Assembly: GCF_028745515.1 (NCBI RefSeq)
Contig: NZ_JAQZSG010000032.1
Span: forward strand, 7,288-57,756
Reading direction: 5' to 3'
From: Paenibacillus thermotolerans
Lineage (GTDB): Bacteria; Bacillota; Bacilli; Paenibacillales; YIM-B00363
DNA length: 50,469 nt
This document shows positions 18,003 through 26,102 of this stretch, one piece after another. The translations under genes were made by a program, and so were the position numbers. The notes beneath the pieces were generated by a model. The model did no database searches, was not told where the DNA came from, and saw only the letters and a program-made list of their open reading frames with translations. Position 1 is the first letter of the stretch. Each line of letters starts with the position of its first letter.

Positions 18003-19238
18003 TTACCTGACCATGACGCTAATATTCGCAGCGGCTATGATGATCGTGACGGCTAAAAAAAACATGAGTCCGACCGTCGCCAAAGCCGCGAATATGTAAA
18101 TCATGTTTTTGCCGATCGTTTGCAGACACCCGATGATCGGACTGTCTCCGAGCGGCTGCAGCAGCGCTCCCGACGCATTGAAGATAAACGCCAGTACGAG
18201 AATTTTCAGCGCGGGAAAGGCGCAGAGCAAAATTAATATCACGACGCCTACGATGCCCACCGCATTTTTCAGCAGCAGCGAAGCGCTTAGGACGGTATCG
18301 GTCGCGTCCGAAAACATGCGCCCGACGACCGGGACGAAATTGCCCGTCACATACTTGGCCGTCTTCATCGTGACGCCGTCCGCTACGCCTCCGGTCGCGC
18401 CCTGTACCGAGATGACTCCGAGAAAGACGGCAAGCGCCGCGGTCATCGTTCCGAGGGCGACCGTTCGAAGCAGGTTGGCCAGCTGCGTCACCTTGTACTT
18501 GTCCGTAAGGCTTGAGACGATATGTAGAACGGCGGAGAAAAACAAGAGCGGGAACACGAAAAAGTAAATGAGATTCCCCACCGTGTGAATCATAAATACA
18601 ATGAGCGGATGCAAAATCGAGACCGTGGCTACGTTTCCCAGCGACGCCAGCATCGTGAGAACGACGGGGATGACCGCCATCATGAAGTGGATCATGCTCG
18701 ATATGGCATCCTTGGCGTAGCCGATCGCTACGTTGAACGAGTTAACGGCCAATACGATCAGCACCATATAGGAGATCGCGTATGCCACCTTGCTCACGTT
18801 CGTCTTCTCGAACGCGCTTTGCAGCGTTTCCAGCACGATGCTGAAAACCGTAAGAATGACGATCATCGCCAGCAGCTTTCCGTTAACGACAAGCTCATGA
18901 AACAGGAACGAAAGCATCCCCTTGAAAATATTGGAGAGCGAGAAGCCTTTGCCTCCGGGAACGATGGCGTCCTGAAACGTCGGATTTCCTTCCGGAAACC
19001 AGCCTCCGTATTGCTTCATCAGCGTGTCCCAGTACCGCTCCACCGTGTCGGTTTCCACCAAATCCGCTTGGCTGCGAACCCAGCGGTCCACCGTCTCCGA
19101 CGGATCCTCCGCCGAAGGAGCGGCTTCCCCGGTCGCCATGGCGTACGCCGCAGCCGGAAATACGCCGGCGGCCGTGGCCGCGAAAACCGCGAATACCGCG
19201 CATATCGCCGCAAGGATAAGAAGCAGCCTCATTCTCAC
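18003..19238 (-). CDS. spoIIIAE: Stage III sporulation protein AE
   Basis: Polytopic membrane protein of the SpoIIIA complex. The 411-residue product begins with a signal-like hydrophobic segment (LLLILAAICAVFAVFAATAAG) followed by an extracellular region with VDRWVRSQADLVETDTVERYWDTLMKQYGGWFPE, then six or more transmembrane segments including FPLLFFSAVLHIVSSLTDKYKVTQLANLLR. Context and length match the family. Confidence 0.95.
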   Translation of the reverse strand: MRMRLLLILAAICAVFAVFAATAAGVFPAAAYAMATGEAAPSAEDPSETVDRWVRSQADLVETDTVERYWDTLMKQYGGWFPEGNPTFQDAIVPGGKGFSLSNIFKGMLSFLFHELVVNGKLLAMIVILTVFSIVLETLQSAFEKTNVSKVAYAISYMVLIVLAVNSFNVAIGYAKDAISSMIHFMMAVIPVVLTMLASLGNVATVSILHPLIVFMIHTVGNLIYFFVFPLLFFSAVLHIVSSLTDKYKVTQLANLLRTVALGTMTAALAVFLGVISVQGATGGVADGVTMKTAKYVTGNFVPVVGRMFSDATDTVLSASLLLKNAVGIVGVVILILLCAFPALKILVLAFIFNASGALLQPLGDSPIIGCLQTIGKNMIYIFAALATVGLMFFLAVTIIIAAANISVMVR

Positions 19239-19271
19239 ATTGCCTCCCCCTCCCGGTTCCGGCCGCGGGCA

Positions 19272-19661
19272 TCATACCGGCATCAGCTTCATCACCGTTT
19301 CGACTATGACCGTAATGATCGGTATGGCAAGAACCATGATGAGCACCTTTCCCGCCAGCTCGATTTTGGAGGCGATCGCCTCCTGTCCCGCATCCCGGAC
19401 GACCTGCGCTCCAAACTCCACGATGTATGCGATCCCGATAATTTTCAGTATCGTTTGCAGAAATACGATGTTTACGTTCGATTGCGCCGCAAGCCGCGTA
19501 AGCACCGCGATGACCTCCGATATTTTGCCGATGAGAAGCAGGAAGATGACAATGCCCGTAAACAGAGCGATAAAAAATGCGGCGACCGCCTTCTGCTCTT
19601 TGACGATGAGGATCAGAACGGTGGCGATCAAGCCGAGGCCGACGATCTGGATAATGTCCAT
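19272..19661 (-). CDS. spoIIIAD: Stage III sporulation protein AD
   Basis: Small polytopic membrane protein of the SpoIIIA complex. From the ATG at 19661 (MDIIQIVGLGLIATVLILIVKEQKAVAAFF) the product is 129 residues with four hydrophobic segments and the conserved ILKIIGIAYIVEFGAQVVRDAGQEAIASKIELAGK. A 98-residue upstream extension runs through spoIIIAC in another frame and is rejected; the start sits inside the last codons of spoIIIAC, so the genes are separated by only 11 bases. Confidence 0.95.
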   Translation of the reverse strand: MDIIQIVGLGLIATVLILIVKEQKAVAAFFIALFTGIVIFLLLIGKISEVIAVLTRLAAQSNVNIVFLQTILKIIGIAYIVEFGAQVVRDAGQEAIASKIELAGKVLIMVLAIPIITVIVETVMKLMPV

Positions 19662-19672
19662 CCCGCACCGCC

Positions 19673-19873
19673 TTACTTGAACAAGAACACTCTTTGAATT
19701 TCTTGAAACAACGTTTCCAGCTTCTGTATCACCATAAAGAGCACGACGACGAAACCGATCAATGTCGCCCAATGCGCCATATCCTCTTTTCCCATCTGCT
19801 TTAATACCGTATGGATCATAGCGATGAGGATACCGACCCCGGCAATTTGGAACACGGCAGTGACTTCGCCCAT
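19673..19873 (-). CDS. spoIIIAC: Stage III sporulation protein AC
   Basis: A 66-residue protein with two transmembrane helices (VFQIAGVGILIAMIHTVLKQMG and WATLIGFVVVLFMVIQKLETLF), matching the size and hairpin topology of SpoIIIAC. Confidence 0.95.
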   Translation of the reverse strand: MGEVTAVFQIAGVGILIAMIHTVLKQMGKEDMAHWATLIGFVVVLFMVIQKLETLFQEIQRVFLFK

Positions 19874-19900
19874 CTCTTGAACATCCCCTCAATGGTTGCG

Positions 19901-20431
19901 CTAGTACATTAAAATGACGACGACCGCCGCACCGAGCGCACCTAAACTTCTCCACATCTTCTCGTATCGAGCTTGCTCATCCCTTGCCGTAATTTCCTCC
20001 GCCTGCAGCTGAGCGATGCAGAGCTTAATGTGCTTCGATTGATCGGCCCGGTCCGTCACGCCGAGTGTCGCCCCGAGCGAGAGCATCGTCTCCCGTTCGG
20101 CTTCCTGCATCGCCGTAGAGGGCCATGCTTCCGATACGGCTTCCTTCCAGCATTCGTCCGCCGTCCGTTCGCCTTGGCTTGCCCGCAGCTTCCGAGCAGC
20201 CGAACCGAACAAGTGCGACAGCGGCGAGGGCACCGCCGAGGCGACTCGGTTCAATGCGGCCGGAAGCGGCGTAACGCCGAAGACGATTTCGGATTCGAGC
20301 GTCGTGAGCGCGTGCGTCAAATAGCGAAGCTCCCTCGGCCGTCTCGCGTAGCGAGAGGCGCGATAGAAGCCGTATGCGGTGCCTGCGAACATAATGAGCG
20401 CGGCGCCGACCAGTTTCAGCATAGCGATCAC
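19901..20431 (-). CDS. spoIIIAB: Stage III sporulation protein AB
   Basis: Distant relative of type II secretion platform proteins, member of the SpoIIIA complex. The 176-residue product has an N-terminal helix (LVGAALIMFAGTAYGFYRASRYARRPRELR), a cytosolic helical domain with YLTHALTTLESEIVFGVTPLPAALNRVA, and a C-terminal transmembrane helix. Its start overlaps the spoIIIAA stop by four bases (ATGA). Confidence 0.95.
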   Translation of the reverse strand: MIAMLKLVGAALIMFAGTAYGFYRASRYARRPRELRYLTHALTTLESEIVFGVTPLPAALNRVASAVPSPLSHLFGSAARKLRASQGERTADECWKEAVSEAWPSTAMQEAERETMLSLGATLGVTDRADQSKHIKLCIAQLQAEEITARDEQARYEKMWRSLGALGAAVVVILMY

Positions 20432-21390
20432 CTCCTAGCGCCTATCGATACCGGCGGCGATGAATCAACCGGTGCGCCGCGGCCGTCTACGACGGAAAAA
20501 ATCGACCCCGGCGGCCCGGCGGGACGAAGCGATACGATGCGCTCGAACGCTCCCGATGCCAGCAGCGCAGACAGCGTCGGGCGGCTCCGCACGTCGCTCA
20601 AATCGTATCCGTGTGCGGTTGAAACGATCGAAATGCCGGCGTGCAGCGCTTCAAGCACTGCGGCTGCGTCTTCCTCCCGCCCGATCTCATCCACGATGAT
20701 CACCTCCGGCGAAAGCGAGCGTATCATCATCATAATGCCTTCCGCCTTCGGGCAGGAATCCAGCACGTCGGTTCTCGGACCGACGTCGAAGCTGGGCACG
20801 CCGTCCAAGCAAGCGGCGATTTCCGACCGCTCGTCGACGATGCCGACCTTCGATCGCTTTCCGACCGTTCTGGCCAAATCGCGAAGGAGCGTCGTCTTGC
20901 CCCGCTGAGGCGGAGAGACGATGAGCGTCGAGTACAAAGCGTTTCTTCTCTTGTTCCACAGGTGCGGCAGCACATGTTCCGCGGCGCCCTTGACTTCCTT
21001 GGCGATCCGGATGTTGAAGCCGCCGATTTCCTTCAGTCCGCGGACCGAGCCGCGCTCCGTCACCGCGCGCCCGGCCAGTCCGATCCGGTGGCCGCCCTTG
21101 ACGGTGATGAAGCCTCTGCGCAGCTGCTCTTCCATCGTATACAACGAATGGTTCGTCGCCGCATCGAGCAGTTTCAAACAGTCTTCCCGATTCGGCAGCA
21201 GGCCGAGCCGGGGGTCGTCCGTCATTGCGCCGCTTGCGGTCACGAATACGAAGCCGCCGGCGTAGCACACTTCTAGCGGCCTTCCTTCGCGGATGCGTAT
21301 TTCTTCGGCCCTGTCGGCAATGTGCGGCGGTACGGCGGCAAGCGCCGTCCGGAGCGCTGCAGGCAGTAAGGCGAGTACGGTTTTCCACAT
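20428..21390 (-). CDS. spoIIIAA: Stage III sporulation protein AA (ATPase)
   Basis: Secretion-type ATPase of the SpoIIIA channel. The 320-residue product has Walker A in LIVSPPQRGKTTLLRDLAR, Walker B-like LSPEVIIVDEIGREEDAAAVLEALHAG, and the N-terminal SpoIIIAA domain (RAEEIRIREGRPLEVCY). The 12 bases directly before the ATG form a perfect palindrome, GGCTGCGCAGCC (21391-21402), with GGGGG before it. First gene of the operon. Confidence 0.96.
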   Translation of the reverse strand: MWKTVLALLPAALRTALAAVPPHIADRAEEIRIREGRPLEVCYAGGFVFVTASGAMTDDPRLGLLPNREDCLKLLDAATNHSLYTMEEQLRRGFITVKGGHRIGLAGRAVTERGSVRGLKEIGGFNIRIAKEVKGAAEHVLPHLWNKRRNALYSTLIVSPPQRGKTTLLRDLARTVGKRSKVGIVDERSEIAACLDGVPSFDVGPRTDVLDSCPKAEGIMMMIRSLSPEVIIVDEIGREEDAAAVLEALHAGISIVSTAHGYDLSDVRSRPTLSALLASGAFERIVSLRPAGPPGSIFSVVDGRGAPVDSSPPVSIGARR

Positions 21391-21426
21391 GGCTGCGCAG
21401 CCCCCATGTTGTCTAACTTACAACCA

Positions 21427-21454
21427 TGTCTATGCTTGGCCTATCGGTTTATGC
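21427..21454 (-). promoter_or_regulatory. Candidate sigma-E promoter of the spoIIIA operon
   Basis: Minus strand: GCATAAA (21454-21448) fits the sigma-E -35, and CATAGACA (21434-21427) fits six of eight positions of the -10, with 13 bases between. It lies in the gap between yqhV and spoIIIAA; sigma-E control of this operon is established in B. subtilis. Confidence 0.55.
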
Positions 21455-21461
21455 CTGCTTG

Positions 21462-21728
21462 TCATTTTTTCAGAATGCCGAAAAAGATGCACGACAGCCC
21501 CAGACCGATCCACAGAAGCCGGCTCCACGATATCTTATCCGAGATGCCGACCAGGCCTAGCGTCGTGACGGCGATAAAGATGAGAGGGCCTACTAGCGCA
21601 AGCGACGAGTTTACAAGCAGCGCCTTCTCCACGTTGTTGAAACGATATATGAGGAACGCCGCAAACAGCTCGATCGAGCCGGAAAGCACCCGCAAAGCGG
21701 CCATGCTTACCACGATTTTGTCGAGCAA
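21462..21728 (-). CDS. yqhV: YqhV family small membrane protein
   Basis: Unknown-function membrane protein conserved immediately upstream of spoIIIAA in Bacillales. The 88-residue product has three hydrophobic stretches (IELFAAFLIYRF, ALLVNSSLALVGPLIFIAVTTLGLVG, LLWIGLGLSCIFFGILKK). The start is TTG at 21728 with GGGAGGGGGG upstream. Confidence 0.88.
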   Translation of the reverse strand: MLDKIVVSMAALRVLSGSIELFAAFLIYRFNNVEKALLVNSSLALVGPLIFIAVTTLGLVGISDKISWSRLLWIGLGLSCIFFGILKK

Positions 21729-21823
21729 ATCTTCACCCCCCTCCCGCTTGGAGACGTTGACTCATGCTGTGTTTGCTTGTCTTTCCACATCTATATGCGG
21801 GCTCGTCTTCATTTAGCATACGG

Positions 21824-21852
21824 GCACATCAACCAGGGCAATCGCATATATT
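21824..21852 (+). promoter_or_regulatory. Possible sporulation (sigma-E-like) promoter of comAB
   Basis: GCACATC (21824-21830), 14 bases, CATATATT (21845-21852). Each box has one to two mismatches to the sigma-E consensus, so this is tentative; spacing and position (49 bases before the ATG) are suitable. Confidence 0.35.
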
Positions 21853-21900
21853 GCTTTGGAGTAAAGGCCAATCAAACTTGATAGCGAAGGAGTAAGGCGA

Positions 21901-22716
21901 ATGGAACAGACCTCAAAGACGGAGTGGCATGAGGCGCTCGCCGATCCGACCGGGAGGCGGGTGACGAAACCGCGCCTAAACGGCAAAACGATGGTCATCG
22001 ACAAAGGCTTAGGTCTTCACGCCTATGAAGATATGATCCTTACGGCGGGAGCGCACATTGATCTCATCAAGTTGGGCTTCGGAACGGCCGCCTTGTACCC
22101 GCAGCACATTTTGCAGCGGAAAATCGAGCTGGCCGGCATTCACGGCATTCCGATCATGCCCGGCGGCACGTTCCTGGAAGTGGCGATCGCGAAAAACAAA
22201 CTGGATGTTTTTTTCGCAGCCGTCCGCAAGCTCGGCTTTACCGCGCTCGAAGTATCCGACGGCACCATCGACATTCCGCGCCATTTGCGAAGCTCTTTGA
22301 TTGTAAGAGGGCTGGAGGCAGGCTTGCAGATCGTTACGGAATACGGAAAAAAGATATGGGGTTCTACGATCGAGATCGATGAGCTCGCCCAAACGGTCGA
22401 TATCGACACCGGGCTGGGCGCCTTGTTCGTTACCATCGAAGGACGGGAGTCGGGGAAAGGAGTCGGCATCTTCGACGGAAACGGCGACTTTAAAGAAGAG
22501 GAGCTGTCCCGGCTGACGCAGGCGATTCCCGACCAAAGCAAGCTGATGTGGGAGGCGCCGCTCAAGCAGCAGCAGGCGTATCTTCTGCAATTGCTGGGAC
22601 CGGAGCTGAATATAGGCAACGTAGCGCCGGACGACGTCATGTCTCTTGAAGCGCTGCGGCGCGGCTTGCGTTCCGACACGTTCCATTTGGGTGCCGCCGG
22701 CACCGGAGTGTTGTAA
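21901..22716 (+). CDS. comA: Phosphosulfolactate synthase
   Basis: Adds sulfite to phosphoenolpyruvate to give (2R)-phospho-3-sulfolactate. The 271-residue TIM-barrel product contains KTMVIDKGLGLHAYEDM, IDLIKLGFGTAALYP, IPIMPGGTFLEVAI, FTALEVSDGTIDIP and GLGALFVTIEGRESGKGVGIFD, all characteristic of ComA. GAAGGAG precedes the ATG. In archaea the route leads to coenzyme M; in spore-forming Bacillales it leads to 3-sulfolactate, known as an abundant spore solute in B. subtilis. It is placed next to spoIIIA, consistent with a spore role. Confidence 0.93.
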   Translation: MEQTSKTEWHEALADPTGRRVTKPRLNGKTMVIDKGLGLHAYEDMILTAGAHIDLIKLGFGTAALYPQHILQRKIELAGIHGIPIMPGGTFLEVAIAKNKLDVFFAAVRKLGFTALEVSDGTIDIPRHLRSSLIVRGLEAGLQIVTEYGKKIWGSTIEIDELAQTVDIDTGLGALFVTIEGRESGKGVGIFDGNGDFKEEELSRLTQAIPDQSKLMWEAPLKQQQAYLLQLLGPELNIGNVAPDDVMSLEALRRGLRSDTFHLGAAGTGVL

Positions 22717-22748
22717 TCCTGCCGCGGAAAGTGCAAGGAGGTACCCCT

Positions 22749-23498
22749 ATGCGAATCGACTGCATCTCAAATATTAGCGAAACGCATGCCCACGACTTGT
22801 CCGGCAAAACGGTATTCGTCATCGACGTATTGCGCGCCACCTCCGTCATGGTGACGGCGCTCTCCGGCGGCGCCGCCGGCATCGTCCCCGTGGAGACGGT
22901 CGCGCTTGCGAAGCAAACGGCTAGGCATGACGAGCTGCTTGCCGGAGAACGCCAATGCAAGCCGATTCCGGGGTTTCACCTCGGCAATTCGCCGGGTGAA
23001 TATACGAAGGAAATCGTCTCGGGACGAAAAATCGTCATGACGACGACGAACGGCACAAGAGGCATTCAGAAAGCGCTGAAGGGAGCGACCGTATTTGCCG
23101 CCTCCTTGCTCAACGCGGAGGCATGCGCGAAGGCGGCGCTGAAGCTGAACCGGGATGTCGTGCTGCTGTGCTCCGGAACGAAGGATGTGTTTGCGCTCGA
23201 GGACGGTTTGTGCGCCGGACTGATCGTGCATGAAATTCGGAAAGCTGCGGAGGCTCACGTAGCGGTAAGCGACTTCGCGGCCGCGATGGCGGACGCATAC
23301 GCATATAATGCGAATCGGCTTCCGGAAGCGCTGCTCGCGTGCGACAGCGGTGTCCGGCTTACCTCTCTCGGCCTTGCGGAAGATGTCCTGTTCTGCGCCC
23401 GAACGAATCAATTCAGCCTCGTTCCCGTTTATACGAACGGCGAGATGAAGCCGTACCCGGCTGCGGCGGAAAGTACGGGCTGTTCTAAAACCGGGTGA
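22749..23498 (+). CDS. comB: 2-phosphosulfolactate phosphatase
   Basis: Removes phosphate from the ComA product to give sulfolactate. The 249-residue product starts [34 protein letters not shown] and contains [26 protein letters not shown] and [21 protein letters not shown], the ComB signatures. AAGGAGG (22735-22741) fixes the ATG at 22749 and argues against the GTG 18 bases earlier, which would place the ribosome site inside the gene. It follows comA by 32 bases; a sulfolactate dehydrogenase gene is not in the window. Confidence 0.93.
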   Translation: MRIDCISNISETHAHDLSGKTVFVIDVLRATSVMVTALSGGAAGIVPVETVALAKQTARHDELLAGERQCKPIPGFHLGNSPGEYTKEIVSGRKIVMTTTNGTRGIQKALKGATVFAASLLNAEACAKAALKLNRDVVLLCSGTKDVFALEDGLCAGLIVHEIRKAAEAHVAVSDFAAAMADAYAYNANRLPEALLACDSGVRLTSLGLAEDVLFCARTNQFSLVPVYTNGEMKPYPAAAESTGCSKTG

Positions 23499-23542
23499 CG
23501 TTCATACACTTTAGAGAATCCTTTGTGGACAGGAGTCTCGCT

Positions 23543-24007
23543 ATGAACGGTGAATTGTTATTGGTGGTGCTCATTATCATCGGCATGGTCGGCCGGTCCC
23601 ATATTATTACGACGGCGGCGTGCATTCTGCTGGTCATTAAATTAATATCGCTGGACCGGTATCTTCCTACGCTCGAACGCCGCGGACTTGAGGTAGGACT
23701 GTTATTCCTGACGATGGGAGTATTGGTCCCGTTTGCCAGCGAGCGGATTTCGCACAAGGACATTATGTCCGTGTTCACGAGCGCTCCGGGCATTCTCGCT
23801 TTAGCCGGCGGCGCTGTGGCGACGTACATGAACGGCAAAGGTCTTGAGCTGCTGAAGCTCGACCCGCAGCTGATCGTCGGCTTGGTCATCGGTTCGATAT
23901 TCGGCATTTTGTTCATGCGGGGAATTCCCGTAGGGCCGCTGATGGCTGCGGGAATAACGGCTTTTTTTTTGAAAGTCGCCTATTTTCTGTTCGATAAACT
24001 GAGGTGA
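23543..24007 (+). CDS. DUF441 family membrane protein
   Basis: Unknown-function four-helix membrane protein (YeaL/YtwI type). The 154-residue product has hydrophobic segments [61 protein letters not shown] and a glycine-rich [34 protein letters not shown] lies seven bases before the ATG. Transcribed with comAB and ended by a strong terminator. Confidence 0.9.
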   Translation: MNGELLLVVLIIIGMVGRSHIITTAACILLVIKLISLDRYLPTLERRGLEVGLLFLTMGVLVPFASERISHKDIMSVFTSAPGILALAGGAVATYMNGKGLELLKLDPQLIVGLVIGSIFGILFMRGIPVGPLMAAGITAFFLKVAYFLFDKLR

Positions 24008-24017
24008 CGGCTTCTCG

Positions 24018-24075
24018 AAAAAAAATAACGGCTTCGCGCATCCCTTGCCGGAATTTGCGAAGCCGTTATTTTTTT
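24018..24075. terminator. Bidirectional terminator between DUF441 gene and aspartate kinase
   Basis: Fifteen-base perfect arms AAATAACGGCTTCGC (24023-24037) and its complement (24057-24071), flanked by A and T runs on both sides, serving two converging transcripts. Confidence 0.92.
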
Positions 24076-24085
24076 GCGCCTTGCT

Positions 24086-25339
24086 TTATCTGCGCTCGCT
24101 CGGACCGCCGACGAACGCCTGCTCCACCGTATCGAGTCCGTAACCGGTGTGCAGCGCGCGGATGATGTCTTGGAAGCGGTCCGCGTCTACGACGCAGGAC
24201 ACTTTAATTTCGGAGGTGCTGACCATCTTGATGCTTATGCCGAGGCTGGAGATGATTTCGAACATTTTTGCGGCTACGCCCGGGTTGCTTACCATGCCGG
24301 CGCCGACGATCGAAATTTTCACCAGGTTCGTCTCGCTCGTAATGTCGTCATAGGAAATATCGGTTTGGATGCGGCGCAGCACGGCCACCGCGTTCTCCAC
24401 ATCGCCGACGCCGACGGAGAAGGAGAAGTCGGCCTTTCCGCCCTGCACGCCGCTTTGCACGATAATATCGACGTTAATATTTTCCGCGGCGAGCGCCGTA
24501 AACACCTTCGCTAACTGTCCCGGTACGTCCTTTACGCCCAAAATGCTGATTCTTGCCACATTTTTATCATAAGCGATCCCGCTGACGACTACTCCCTGTT
24601 CCAATGTTGCATCCTCCTTCACAATCGTTCCCTCGTTATGGTTAAAGCTGGACCGCACGACAAGCGGCACATTGTAATGCTTGGCGTATTCCACCGCCCG
24701 CGGATGCAGCACCGCCGCCCCGAGGTTCGCGAGCTCCAGCATTTCGTCATAAGAAATATCCTTCAGCTTGCGCGCCACCTTCACGATTCGCGGATCGGTC
24801 GAGTAGATGCCGTCGACGTCCGTGTAAATTTCGCACAGATCGGCTTTCAGCGCCGCCGCAAGCGCAACGGCCGTCGTGTCGGAGCCGCCTCGACCGAGCG
24901 TCGTAATTTCGCCGTCCTCCGTCATGCCTTGAAAGCCGGCGACGACCACGATGCGGCCTTCCGCCAGCGATTTATGAATTCTCTCCGGTTTAATATCGGT
25001 AATGCGCGCGCGGCCGTGCGCCTTCTCCGTCATCATGCCGACTTGCCAGCCGGTATACGAAACCGCTTCGTGTCCAAGCCCCTGAACGGTCATGGAAAGA
25101 AGCGCGACGGAAACCTGCTCTCCGGTCGTGAGCAGCATGTCCATCTCCCGCGCCGAAGGTTTCTCGTTCAATTGCTTCGAAAGGTCGATCAAATCGTCCG
25201 TCGTATCTCCCATTGCCGACACGACGACCACTACTTGGTTTCCTTCTTGCTTTTTCTCTATCACTCTTCCGGCTACGCGCTTCATGCGCTCCGCGTCGCC
25301 GACCGAGCTGCCCCCGAACTTCATGACTACCAAAGCCAC
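24086..25339 (-). CDS. lysC: Aspartate kinase
   Basis: Phosphorylates aspartate, first step to lysine, methionine, threonine and the diaminopimelate of spore cortex. The product has VVMKFGGSSVGDAERMKRVA, TLGRGGSDTTAVALAAALKADLCEIYTDVDGIY and YDEMLELANLGAAVLHPRAVEYAKHY, then two ACT domains. GTG at 25339 (417 residues, starting with the ALVVMKFGG region) has AGGAG eight bases upstream; a GTG three codons earlier is too close to that site. Length and an internal start at codon 246 resemble B. subtilis aspartokinase II. No lysine riboswitch precedes it. Confidence 0.95.
   Translation of the reverse strand: MALVVMKFGGSSVGDAERMKRVAGRVIEKKQEGNQVVVVVSAMGDTTDDLIDLSKQLNEKPSAREMDMLLTTGEQVSVALLSMTVQGLGHEAVSYTGWQVGMMTEKAHGRARITDIKPERIHKSLAEGRIVVVAGFQGMTEDGEITTLGRGGSDTTAVALAAALKADLCEIYTDVDGIYSTDPRIVKVARKLKDISYDEMLELANLGAAVLHPRAVEYAKHYNVPLVVRSSFNHNEGTIVKEDATLEQGVVVSGIAYDKNVARISILGVKDVPGQLAKVFTALAAENINVDIIVQSGVQGGKADFSFSVGVGDVENAVAVLRRIQTDISYDDITSETNLVKISIVGAGMVSNPGVAAKMFEIISSLGISIKMVSTSEIKVSCVVDADRFQDIIRALHTGYGLDTVEQAFVGGPSERR
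24602..24619 (-). promoter_or_regulatory. Internal ribosome site and TTG start for aspartokinase beta subunit
   Basis: Within lysC, AAGGAGG (24619-24613) precedes an in-frame TTG (24604-24602) by eight bases. Translation from it would give a 172-residue protein of just the ACT domains. B. subtilis LysC (408 residues) makes a beta subunit of 163 residues from codon 246; here the TTG is also codon 246. Confidence 0.65.
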
Positions 25340-25433
25340 ATTCACCACTCCTAGGCTGCAGGTTCTAACTATATATTTGCATCATTATAACACAGGATTT
25401 CTAATGAGTTAACGCTTTAAAGTAAAAGCGCAT

Positions 25434-25470
25434 AGAAAATCCCGACCGCTTCGCTGTCGCAGCCGGGATT
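25434..25470 (-). terminator. Terminator after efp
   Basis: Minus-strand arms AATCCCG and CGGGATT (25470-25438) with an inner GC-rich helix, followed by TTTCT. It separates efp from lysC. Confidence 0.8.
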
Positions 25471-25484
25471 GCCGTAAACATGAA

Positions 25485-26042
25485 TTACGCTCTGGAAATA
25501 TACTTACCTTCGCGGGTATCGATCAGGAGAACGTCGCCTTCGTTAATGAACAGAGGCACTTGCACCTTCAAGCCGGTTTCCATCGTCGCGTTCTTCGTTG
25601 CGCCCTGCGCCGTGTTGCCCTTGATGCCCGGCTCGGTTTCCGCTACCTTCAGCTCGACGCTGTTCGGAAGGTTGATGCCGATAATTTCGCCTTGGTACGA
25701 TACGATGTTGATGACCATATTTTCGATCAGGAAGTTTCTTTCCCACTCGAGCTGCTTTTCCGTCAACGTAATTTGATCGTACGTTTCGTTATCCATGAAC
25801 GTATATTCCGAGCCCGAATTGTACAAATACTGCATCGGGCGGTTGTCGACGATGGCGCGGGATACGTTCTCGCCGGCGCGGAACGTCTTCTCGACCACGT
25901 TGCCGTTGCGGAGCCCCTTCAGCTTGGAGCGGACGAACGCCGCGCCCTTGCCCGGCTTCACGTGCTGGAAGTCGATGACGGTGTAAATGTCGTTGTCTAC
26001 CTCGATGGTCAGGCCTGTTTTAAAATCGTTAACTGAAATCAC
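25485..26042 (-). CDS. efp: Elongation factor P
   Basis: Relieves ribosome stalling at polyproline. The 185-residue three-domain product has the tip lysine in [14 protein letters not shown]; it is Lys32, the same position modified by 5-aminopentanol in B. subtilis. The neighbouring yqhT and aroQ genes keep the Bacillus order. Confidence 0.97.
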   Translation of the reverse strand: MISVNDFKTGLTIEVDNDIYTVIDFQHVKPGKGAAFVRSKLKGLRNGNVVEKTFRAGENVSRAIVDNRPMQYLYNSGSEYTFMDNETYDQITLTEKQLEWERNFLIENMVINIVSYQGEIIGINLPNSVELKVAETEPGIKGNTAQGATKNATMETGLKVQVPLFINEGDVLLIDTREGKYISRA

Positions 26043-26102
26043 TTCTACGTCCTCCTAAAATATGGGTTATATCGATTGCATTAAATATAATGCGCACGGA
26101 TA

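Noticed and set aside
19662-19955. Longer SpoIIID-frame protein extending SpoIIIAD upstream
   Set aside because: The extension runs through spoIIIAC in another frame; SpoIIIAD homologs start at MDIIQIVGLG.
25349-25484. Lysine riboswitch before aspartate kinase
   Set aside because: The 145-base gap holds the efp terminator and AT-rich sequence only, too short for an L-box and with no L-box motif.
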